From contig JABDKS010000301.1 of NCBI GenBank assembly GCA_013002105.1, forward strand, positions 1 through 9,328: DNA of 9,328 nt. The letters run 5' to 3'. The position numbers and the translations under genes are program-made. The notes beneath the pieces are model-generated. The model made no database searches. It saw only the letters and a list, made by a program, of their open reading frames with translations, and was not told where the DNA came from. The stretch's first letter is position 1, and the number at the start of each line of letters is the position of its first letter. Source of the DNA: Pirellulaceae bacterium (lineage in GTDB: Bacteria > Planctomycetota > Planctomycetia > Pirellulales > Pirellulaceae). This document shows positions 1 to 5,401 of this stretch, piece by piece.

Positions 1-36
1 CTGCAAACTATCGCGTAGCCGCATCGCCGACCGATC

Positions 37-74
37 GTTTTGACCAACCTCTGGTGTTTTGACCGACCTCTGGG
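37..74. repeat. tandem 19-bp direct repeat upstream of the WD40 gene
   Basis: Two adjacent 19-bp copies, 37-55 and 56-74, differ at two positions (gttttgaccaacctctggt and gttttgaccgacctctggg). They lie about 130 bp upstream of the WD40 start, in sequence with no recognisable gene. They could be a paired operator or the remains of a small tandem duplication. No regulator is identifiable, and function is not shown. Confidence 0.6.
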
Positions 75-104
75 ACCATTGACACTCTGGCGTGCAAAGC
101 GGGG

Positions 105-126
105 GGCGTGACACTGGCGTGACACA
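105..126. repeat. tandem 11-bp direct repeat in the leader of the WD40 gene
   Basis: An 11-bp unit, ggcgtgacac plus one base, occurs twice back to back (105-115 and 116-126), differing only in the last base. A related tgacactctggcgtg string lies just upstream at 80-94. A TTGACA hexamer sits at 79-84 but has no -10-like box at the expected distance, so I do not call a promoter. The repeat may be part of a control region, but that is inference. Confidence 0.5.
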
Positions 127-205
127 ATCGGCTAAACTGGTGCCGATCGCATTGGCGATTGGCACAGCACGTTTGGTTCTCTTTTGGTTACCGTCAGGTT
201 GCATC

Positions 206-1483
206 ATGCTTGTGAAACGTTTCATCATTGGATTGTCCGTTGCGGTATGGATTGGCCTGTCAGCGTCTTTGTCGGCAGCAGACAAATCCGCGTCGGGTGT
301 TGATCAAGCGACCGTCTGGGTGACATCGGTCGCGCAAATCGGATCGACGGATCAATTCGTGGCGGCAACCGCCGACGGACTGTTGTTACGTGAGTCGACG
401 GTGATGACCTTTGACGCGAGCGACACCAGCCAATTGACGCCGCTGTACACCCACCCCGCCGCGGCTTGGGTGGTGGACGCAAGCGACGACGGTCAGACGA
501 TCGCGAGCGTCGACTATCGCGGCAACTTAGTGGTCTACGACATGAAGTCGAAGAAGCCGACGACTCACGAAAAAGCATTTGAGCGGTGGTGCCAGGCAAT
601 GTTGGTTTCGCCGGACGGCAAGCAGGTCGTCGCTGGCAACGAAGCGGGCAAATTAATGTTGTGGGATCTGGCCAGCGGTAAGGTCAGCAAGTCAATCGAA
701 TTGGACGAGCATGCGATTACCGGTTTGTCGATCTCGCCCGATGCAACCCAGCTAGCTGCAAGCGATGGAGCTGGGCATATCCACTTGTTGAAATGGCCCA
801 GCCTCGAAGAGGTGGCGATGATCGAAGTCAGCAAGGAAACGCTATGGTGTGTTGCGTTCAGCAACGATGGCAAAAAGTTGTTCGCCGGCAGCAGTGACCG
901 GCACCTTTATCAAAGCGATGCCAAGGCAGATGCAAAAGCGACCAGCGTCGCCAAAGGCAAAGATTGGATCACTCGAATCGCGATTTCGCCCTCCGGTCAG
1001 GTTGCGGCCTCAGAGGTCGGCGGACTGCTGCACTTTCCATCGCTCGGCGGAACCGATTCGATGGAAGCCAAAAGCGGCGTGTGGGCTTTGTGTTGGAACG
1101 GCGACGAGCAACTGATCGCCGGAACGCGAAAAGATGGCTTGGTAACGGCAGGCAAGACTTGGAAATGGACGGAGACTAAAAAAGAAGAGCCGAAAAAAGA
1201 CGAAACCACCGACAAACCGCCAGCCAAAGAAGCTGACAAAAAAACTGACAAGGAAAAATCGGATGCCAAGAAGCCCGAGGCTCCCGAAAAGGAGAAGCCG
1301 AAGGTAGAAGAGAAAAAGGTGGAAGAAAAAAAGGCAGGTGAAAAGAAGCAAGCGGATGCCGAGAAAAAAACCGATGCCCCGAGTGCCAAGGCGGACGATA
1401 AAGATCCGCCGGTAGAGGCAACGACTACCGGGAAAGAGACTCCCGAGAAAAAGGCGGCCGAGAAGAAGGACGAGAAAAAATGA
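206..1483 (+). CDS. secreted WD40-repeat protein with a Lys/Glu/Ala-rich C-terminal tail
   Basis: This is a 425-residue protein if started at ATG 206. I chose that start because the next ~25 residues (MLVKRFIIGLSVAVWIGLSA...) form a clear Sec signal peptide, with basic n-region, hydrophobic core and probable cleavage near ASLSA/AD at about residues 23-25. An AGG lies at 196-198. An earlier in-frame start at 92 would bury the signal peptide. Residues ~85-320 carry degenerate WD40 blades. The best are ~130-158 (SPDGKQVV...GKLMLWDLASGK), ~170-197 and ~212-238, so a beta-propeller for protein binding outside the cytoplasmic membrane is expected. Residues ~324-425 are a disordered tail of K, E, A, P and D. 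The propeller may be incomplete, because only about five or six blades are visible. The partner is unknown. The last codons overlap the PSP1 gene start by ATGA. Confidence 0.85.
   Translation: MLVKRFIIGLSVAVWIGLSASLSAADKSASGVDQATVWVTSVAQIGSTDQFVAATADGLLLRESTVMTFDASDTSQLTPLYTHPAAAWVVDASDDGQTIASVDYRGNLVVYDMKSKKPTTHEKAFERWCQAMLVSPDGKQVVAGNEAGKLMLWDLASGKVSKSIELDEHAITGLSISPDATQLAASDGAGHIHLLKWPSLEEVAMIEVSKETLWCVAFSNDGKKLFAGSSDRHLYQSDAKADAKATSVAKGKDWITRIAISPSGQVAASEVGGLLHFPSLGGTDSMEAKSGVWALCWNGDEQLIAGTRKDGLVTAGKTWKWTETKKEEPKKDETTDKPPAKEADKKTDKEKSDAKKPEAPEKEKPKVEEKKVEEKKAGEKKQADAEKKTDAPSAKADDKDPPVEATTTGKETPEKKAAEKKDEKK
1464..1483 (+). promoter_or_regulatory. Shine-Dalgarno and ATGA stop/start overlap coupling WD40 to PSP1
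   Basis: An agaagga motif at 1464-1470, inside the Lys-rich tail codons of the WD40 gene, sits 9 nt upstream of ATG 1480. The ATG shares bases with the WD40 stop TGA (1481-1483). This arrangement favours termination-reinitiation coupling of the two proteins. It also supports ATG 1480 as the PSP1 start. Confidence 0.7.
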
Positions 1484-2394
1484 GTGACCAAGAGGTCGCT
1501 ACCGAAAGTTCCTCACGTGAACCCCAGCGTGGCAAGGAGTACGTGGTTCGCTGTGGGTCGATGCGGATTCTGGGGGTCATGAAGGCCCGCGACGAGTATC
1601 GTTATGGTGACGAAGTGGTCGTGCGCAGCGATCGTGGCACCGAGATTGGGACGGTACTGTGCGAAGCGACTTCGGCCGCACAATCAAATCTGCACGAGCC
1701 GACGGCCGGTCGAATCATCCGGCGATTGAGTCAAGACGATCAATCGCAATGGAGCCACTTGCAAGGTTTGGTGGGCGAAGACATGGACGTCTGCCAGAAG
1801 TGCGTAGACGAGTTGAAGCTGGCGATGCAGTTGGTCGATGTGGAGCGGATTCTGGGGGGGGAGCGAATTGTCGTCTATTACCTGGCTGAGCAAAGAGTCG
1901 ATTTTCGGCAATTGGTTCGGAATTTGGCGTCCCAATTCCAAACACGGATCGAAATGCGGCAAATTGGGGTCCGCGATGAGGCAAAATTACTGGCTGATTA
2001 CGGGGATTGTGGCCAACCGATCTGCTGTGCGACGCACTTGAGTAAAATGCCACCGGTGTCGATGAAGATGGCAAAGTTGCAAAAAGCGACCTTGGATCCG
2101 ACAAAGATTTCGGGCCGTTGTGGTCGATTAAAATGCTGTCTACGGTACGAGTTTGATGCTTATGAGGAGCTGGCCGCGGAATTGCCCACTGTCGGGAGTG
2201 AGATTTTGACGCGGGAAGGCAGCGCATTGGTATTGGCTCACGACATCCTGTCGCAACAATTGATGATTAAGATGGATGACAGTCGTCGAATATTAATTCC
2301 ATTGGGAGATGTGGTTCGCGTGACCAAGGAAGCGACGCAACCAACCAAGAAGAAAAGTCGCCGTGGGAAGCAGCCATCGAAACAGGACGAGTAA
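1480..2394 (+). CDS. PSP1 C-terminal domain protein, RicT/YaaT-like
   Basis: A 304-residue cytoplasmic protein of the PSP1 family. A beta-rich N-terminal part (residues ~20-65, with GDEVVVRSDRGTEIGTVL) leads into the conserved domain (~128-225). That domain carries the family hallmark cysteines: C177, C182 and C183 in DCGQPICCATHLS, and C214, C219 and C220 in ISGRCGRLKCCLRYE, with the SMKMAK and DPTKISG segments between. This matches Bacillus subtilis RicT (YaaT), a subunit of the Fe-S RicAFT complex that affects RNase Y-dependent mRNA maturation and development. Two further cysteines (105, 108) form a CxxC pair. A beta-rich segment (~237-280) and a basic Lys/Arg tail (~288-301) follow, compatible with RNA binding. 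No RicA or RicF homologue is visible in the window, so the role may differ from Bacillus. Family assignment is firm; the exact function is inferred. Confidence 0.9.
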   Translation: MSDQEVATESSSREPQRGKEYVVRCGSMRILGVMKARDEYRYGDEVVVRSDRGTEIGTVLCEATSAAQSNLHEPTAGRIIRRLSQDDQSQWSHLQGLVGEDMDVCQKCVDELKLAMQLVDVERILGGERIVVYYLAEQRVDFRQLVRNLASQFQTRIEMRQIGVRDEAKLLADYGDCGQPICCATHLSKMPPVSMKMAKLQKATLDPTKISGRCGRLKCCLRYEFDAYEELAAELPTVGSEILTREGSALVLAHDILSQQLMIKMDDSRRILIPLGDVVRVTKEATQPTKKKSRRGKQPSKQDE

Positions 2395-2416
2395 TTAGGG
2401 ATAATTGGATACCATC

Positions 2417-2845
2417 ATGAATTCGCCGTTACAAGCGATGCGGAATCTGCTGGACGAGGACGCACGATTTAAACTCGAAGCGTACCAGTTCATTCGCGAA
2501 TCATTGCAATACGCTCACGAGCACTTGGACCTGCCCGACGTTGCTCACGCGACCGAAGGCGATGTGCCTGTCGATCAGCCGAAACCGAAACACGTGACCG
2601 GCCAGGAACTGTGCCAAGCCTGTCGTCAATACGCGCTGGAACAGTACGGGTATCTGTCGAAGATGGTGTTGGCAAGTTGGGGAATCGAATCGACCAGTGA
2701 TTTCGGTGAATTGGTCTACAACTTGATTCGAATCGAACAGATGCGAAAAAGTGAAACCGACCGCCGAGAGGACTTCGATGACGTTTACGATTTTGACGCA
2801 GCGTTCGAGCCGACGTTCGAGTTCACGCCACGCAATGCGGACTAG
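2417..2845 (+). CDS. Minf_1886 family small conserved protein
   Basis: A 142-residue soluble protein from ATG 2417. An in-frame TTG at 2405 would add four residues; a TAGGGA at 2396-2401 lies too close to the TTG and rather far from the ATG, so the start is uncertain by four codons. The pattern LxxxxxxDxRFKxEAYQFIRESLQYA (residues ~6-33), then HVTGQELCQACRQYALEQYGYLSKMVLASWGIESTSDFGELVYNLI (~61-105) with an acidic end, matches the uncharacterised Minf_1886 (Plancto/Verruco) family as I know it. It appears all-helical after a variable linker (~38-58). No catalytic motif is recognised and the function is unknown. It starts 22 bp after the PSP1 stop and its last 11 bp overlap the methyltransferase start. 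Its TAG stop (2843-2845) coincides with the left CTAG flank of the palindromic element. Confidence 0.85.
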   Translation: MNSPLQAMRNLLDEDARFKLEAYQFIRESLQYAHEHLDLPDVAHATEGDVPVDQPKPKHVTGQELCQACRQYALEQYGYLSKMVLASWGIESTSDFGELVYNLIRIEQMRKSETDRREDFDDVYDFDAAFEPTFEFTPRNAD

Positions 2846-3863
2846 CTGGACAGCGCCACTTTTCGCGCAATACAAGCCCGAAGCGCAAGCGAGTGAACTA
2901 TTTACGTCGGAACACACTCGCTTGCGCTTCGGGCTTGTAAAGATCGGCATTTCATCCAGAAAGTGGCGCTGTCCAGCTAGCGTTGGTAGCCGCTGGCTAC
3001 TGCTGGCCGTCGCGTCGCTTTTGAGTGCCGCCTGCCAGGCCCAACCTCCGGCAGTGATCGACGCGCCTGCCGTGGTGGATACTCCCACCGCAACCGACTC
3101 GGCGACTGATCCGATTGCGACAATCGATGCGCCGGCGGACCGTGGGACGGATTTAGATTCCGCGGTGTCAGATCGGCCCAAGCCAGTCGAGCGTGCGAGA
3201 AAAACGTATCTCGGTCGGGTCCTTGCCAAACCGATGTCGCACTTGGGAGCGTCTTGGTTGATCCGCCCCGAACGCGACGAAGAAGAACGAGCGTCAGAGT
3301 CGTTCAAGCAATTGAAGTTGACGGAGGGCATGACGGTTTGTGATCTCGGCTGCGGCAACGGGTACTGGACGCTGCCGATGGCTCGCGATGTTGGAGCGAC
3401 CGGCAGAGTGTTGGCAGTGGACATTCAGCGGGAGATGCTAAAGAAGCTAGTGATACGGGGCGCGAAAGCAAAATTGGAAAATATCGTTCCCGTGTTGGGC
3501 GACGTGGACGACCCCAATCTGCCGGCGGGTGAAGTCGACTTGCTGTTGATGGTCGATGTGTATCACGAGTTTTCTCATCCGCAATCGATGCTTTGGGCAA
3601 TTCGCAACTCGTTAAAACCGGAGGGCGTCATCGCTCTGCTGGAGTACCGCGAAGAAGACCCCAAGGTTCCGATCAAACCGCTGCATAAGATGTCAAAGCG
3701 GCAAATCATGAAGGAGTACGAGGCCAACGGGTTCAAGCTGGTCCGCGAATACAACAAGTTGCCGTGGCAGCACCTGATGTTCTTTGCCCGCGACGACAGT
3801 CCGCTGGAGAAAATTGAACCGATGCCGGCCTCAGAAGTCCTTCAAGCACTTCCGAGTGAGTGA
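2835..3863 (+). CDS. class I SAM-dependent methyltransferase with signal peptide, N-terminus interrupted in frame by a MITE-like element
   Basis: A 342-residue product from ATG 2835. The catalytic domain shows motif I VCDLGCGNGYW (residues 168-178), the acidic residue after beta 2 (VLAVDIQ, D196), a GDVDD segment near 219-223, the beta 4 motif LLMVDVYHEFSHPQ (D241 region) and the post-motif LKPEGVIALLEYR. This is a Rossmann-like methyltransferase of unknown substrate. Upstream of it are a hydrophobic run, SRWLLLAVASLLSAACQAQ, and a low-complexity Ala/Asp/Thr/Pro linker, indicating export; SAAC could be an imperfect lipobox. Residues 5-49 are encoded by the palindromic element at 2846-2976. 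Without that 135-bp unit the protein would begin MRTSVGSRWLLLAVASLL and be 297 residues long. I chose ATG 2835 because it restores this signal peptide. No strong ribosome-binding site is visible. Whether the insert-bearing form is exported is unknown. Confidence 0.8.
   Translation: MRTSWTAPLFAQYKPEAQASELFTSEHTRLRFGLVKIGISSRKWRCPASVGSRWLLLAVASLLSAACQAQPPAVIDAPAVVDTPTATDSATDPIATIDAPADRGTDLDSAVSDRPKPVERARKTYLGRVLAKPMSHLGASWLIRPERDEEERASESFKQLKLTEGMTVCDLGCGNGYWTLPMARDVGATGRVLAVDIQREMLKKLVIRGAKAKLENIVPVLGDVDDPNLPAGEVDLLLMVDVYHEFSHPQSMLWAIRNSLKPEGVIALLEYREEDPKVPIKPLHKMSKRQIMKEYEANGFKLVREYNKLPWQHLMFFARDDSPLEKIEPMPASEVLQALPSE
2842..2845. repeat. left CTAG target-site duplication (candidate)
   Basis: CTAG here is matched by CTAG at 2977-2980, and the copy period is 135 bp; CTAGC also repeats (2842-2846 and 2977-2981). 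It contains the TAG stop codon of the Minf_1886 gene, which would exist in the empty site as well. Confidence 0.65.
2846..2976. mobile_element. 131-bp nested palindromic MITE-like element with CTAG flanks
   Basis: The outer inverted arms are 21 bp and perfect if the CTAG flanks are counted (2842-2862 against 2960-2980), or 17 bp without them. Inside them is a second perfect inverted repeat of 25 bp (2871-2895 against 2915-2939) around a 19-nt loop. The spacers are unequal, 8 nt on the left and 20 nt on the right. It is too short to encode a transposase. CTAG direct repeats at both ends, plus the reconstructed empty site in the signal-peptide codons, argue for transposition rather than a static terminator. 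A 4-bp YTAR-type duplication is typical of IS5-group elements, so a non-autonomous relative is possible. Because CTAG is self-complementary, the exact ends are ambiguous by a few bases. Confidence 0.75.
2871..2939. repeat. inner palindrome encoding 'YKPEAQASE' (REP-like core)
   Basis: Perfect 25-bp arms at 2871-2895 and 2915-2939 flank a 19-nt loop (2896-2914). In the methyltransferase frame the left arm reads YKPEAQAS and the right arm reads TRLRFGLV. From memory, this core (acaagcccgaagcgcaagcg) recurs across Rhodopirellula-like genomes, often within annotated proteins. I cannot verify its copy number here. In RNA it would form a very stable hairpin. Confidence 0.8.
2977..2980. repeat. right CTAG target-site duplication (candidate)
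   Basis: This is the right-hand partner of the CTAG at 2842-2845. Joining the sequence after it to the sequence before the left copy gives the continuous methyltransferase signal-peptide codons. Confidence 0.65.
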
Positions 3864-3886
3864 TCTGAAGTAAACTCTTGGGCAAT

Positions 3887-3902
3887 GCCGGCATCTGCCG
3901 GC
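3887..3902 (+). terminator. weak stem-loop after the methyltransferase gene, possible terminator
   Basis: GCCGGC at 3887-3892 pairs with GCCGGC at 3897-3902 across an ATCT loop, 23 bp after the methyltransferase stop. It is followed by a pyrimidine run (ctctttcccc) rather than a true T-tract. It could attenuate or end the left cluster before the transporter gene. The stem is short, so the call is tentative. Confidence 0.3.
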
Positions 3903-3950
3903 CTCTTTCCCCAACCCATTTGGCACATTTCAGCGACAAGGTTCTCCGCC

Positions 3951-5342
3951 ATGAGTCCATCGGTCCGGATCCGACTTTCGATCATGATGTTCCTCCAGTT
4001 CTTTGTTTGGGGAGCCTGGTATGTTACCGCACCGAACTTCTTGGGCACGATTGGATTTCAAGCCAGCGATTTGGGAAACACGTACTCGGTGGGGCCGATT
4101 GCGGGACTCATCACACCGTTGTTTGTTGGGTTGATCGCCGACCGGTTTTTTGCCGCTCAAAAGGTACTTGGCATACTTCACCTACTTGGTGGAGCGATAT
4201 TCTTTGCCGCAATTACGGTGATGAAAGGCGATTCACCGTCGCCGTCAGTTCTGAACTGGGGCTTTTTTCTTGGCTACATGCTGACGTACTTTCCGACGTT
4301 GGCGCTGACCAACACGATCGCAATGAAAAACATGTCGGATCCGGAAAAAGAGTTCCCGGGAATTCGCGTGTTGGGGACGATCGGATGGATTGCCGCCGGG
4401 TTCGCGTTGACCTTGACCGGGTTCGAAACGACGGTCGGCATGTTCTACATGGCGGGTGGATCGGCAATCGCGCTTGGCATCTTTAGTTTTTTACTGCCCG
4501 ATACGCCACCCGTTGATTCGGGCGAAAAAGTCACTGTGGGACAGCTGTTCGGTCTGGATGCCCTATCGTTGTTGAAAGATCGCTCATACTTGGTGTTCGT
4601 GATCTCGTCGATGTTGATCTGTATCCCACTGGCGTTTTACTACCAGATCGCGAGCCGAGTCGTCGAATTAACTCGATTGCCGATCGGTACGACGATGTCT
4701 TACGGTCAGATCTCTGAAATTTTCTTCATGCTGATCATGCCATTTTTCTTCAAGCGTTTGGGCGTGAAGTGGATGATCGCCGTGGGCATGTTGGCTTGGG
4801 TCATACGCTACGCACTGTTTTCACTCGGAGCTCCCACAGAAATTCGCTGGATGATCATTCTGGGTGTGGTTTTGCACGGGATTTGTTACGACTTCTTTTT
4901 CGTCACCGGGCAGATTTATACGGACAACAAAGCACCCGAATCGGTGCGAGCCCAAGCGCAAGGCTTATTGGTCATGTTGACGCTTGGTTTGGGCATGCTG
5001 ATCGGCGCACAGGTGGCCGGACAGGTCGAGGCCAGTCATACGACGGCCGAAGCGACGGAGTTGAATGAGCTGGTCGTCGCCAAGGGCAAAGAGATTGACG
5101 CGGCCATTGAGGCGGAAGCACCCGAGGCAGAAATCGAGGCTTTGAAGGCGGAGAAGAACGAGCTGCGGCACAGCGAGTTAGCTGCCATCGAGTGGAAGCA
5201 ATTGTGGGCCAAGCCGGCTTATTTTGCTTTGGCCGTATTGATCGGTTTTGTGCTGTTGTTCAATGATCGCGGCGGACGAGTCTCTGAAGAAGTCGCGGAT
5301 GCGGATTTGGCGGCGCATAGCGCGGTGGTGGATTCCCAATAG
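3951..5342 (+). CDS. nucleoside:H+ symporter-type major facilitator, NupG/XapB-like
   Basis: A 463-residue inner-membrane transporter from ATG 3951, with AAGG at 3938-3941 as ribosome-binding site; the upstream in-frame ATG at 3885 has no comparable support. It has 12 predicted membrane segments and aligns by eye with E. coli NupG throughout: [13 protein letters not shown] (TM1), [21 protein letters not shown] (TM2 and loop), [90 protein letters not shown] and [21 protein letters not shown]. Proton-driven nucleoside uptake is the expected role, but the substrate is not proven. The loop between the last two membrane segments (residues ~360-415) is expanded into a charged Ala/Glu/Lys coiled-coil-like stretch, where NupG has only a short link. 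It converges with the dehydrogenase gene, with 59 bp between the stops. Confidence 0.9.
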   Translation: MSPSVRIRLSIMMFLQFFVWGAWYVTAPNFLGTIGFQASDLGNTYSVGPIAGLITPLFVGLIADRFFAAQKVLGILHLLGGAIFFAAITVMKGDSPSPSVLNWGFFLGYMLTYFPTLALTNTIAMKNMSDPEKEFPGIRVLGTIGWIAAGFALTLTGFETTVGMFYMAGGSAIALGIFSFLLPDTPPVDSGEKVTVGQLFGLDALSLLKDRSYLVFVISSMLICIPLAFYYQIASRVVELTRLPIGTTMSYGQISEIFFMLIMPFFFKRLGVKWMIAVGMLAWVIRYALFSLGAPTEIRWMIILGVVLHGICYDFFFVTGQIYTDNKAPESVRAQAQGLLVMLTLGLGMLIGAQVAGQVEASHTTAEATELNELVVAKGKEIDAAIEAEAPEAEIEALKAEKNELRHSELAAIEWKQLWAKPAYFALAVLIGFVLLFNDRGGRVSEEVADADLAAHSAVVDSQ

Positions 5343-5401
5343 CAAGACGCGACGCAGCCTCGCTTGTGGTCGCGCGACATAACAGGTGTGATCGGTGCCG
5401 G

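Noticed and set aside
79..84. TTGACA as a sigma-70 -35 box
   Set aside because: No -10-like hexamer at 16-18 bp; the expected position is a run of G.
92..205. N-terminal extension of the WD40 frame from the in-frame start at 92
   Set aside because: It would place 38 residues before an obvious signal peptide that begins at ATG 206.
997..1491. Minus-strand Ser/Phe-rich reading frames opposite the WD40 tail
   Set aside because: They are the complement of Lys/Glu codons (AAG/GAA) and have no independent support.
2751..2834. Extension of the methyltransferase frame back to ATG 2751
   Set aside because: It lies fully inside the Minf_1886 gene in another frame; ATG 2835 joins cleanly to the reconstructed signal peptide.
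2501..3424. Long minus-strand reading frame across the Minf_1886 and methyltransferase genes
   Set aside because: The plus-strand genes have recognisable families; this frame only mirrors them and spans the palindrome, which is open on both strands.
3885..3950. Upstream ATG 3885 for the transporter
   Set aside because: The added residues do not resemble NupG, and ATG 3951 has a spaced AAGG and starts right before TM1.
5369..5378. GTCGCGCGAC palindrome between the convergent genes as a bidirectional terminator
   Set aside because: A 10-bp palindrome with no loop and no T-run; too weak.
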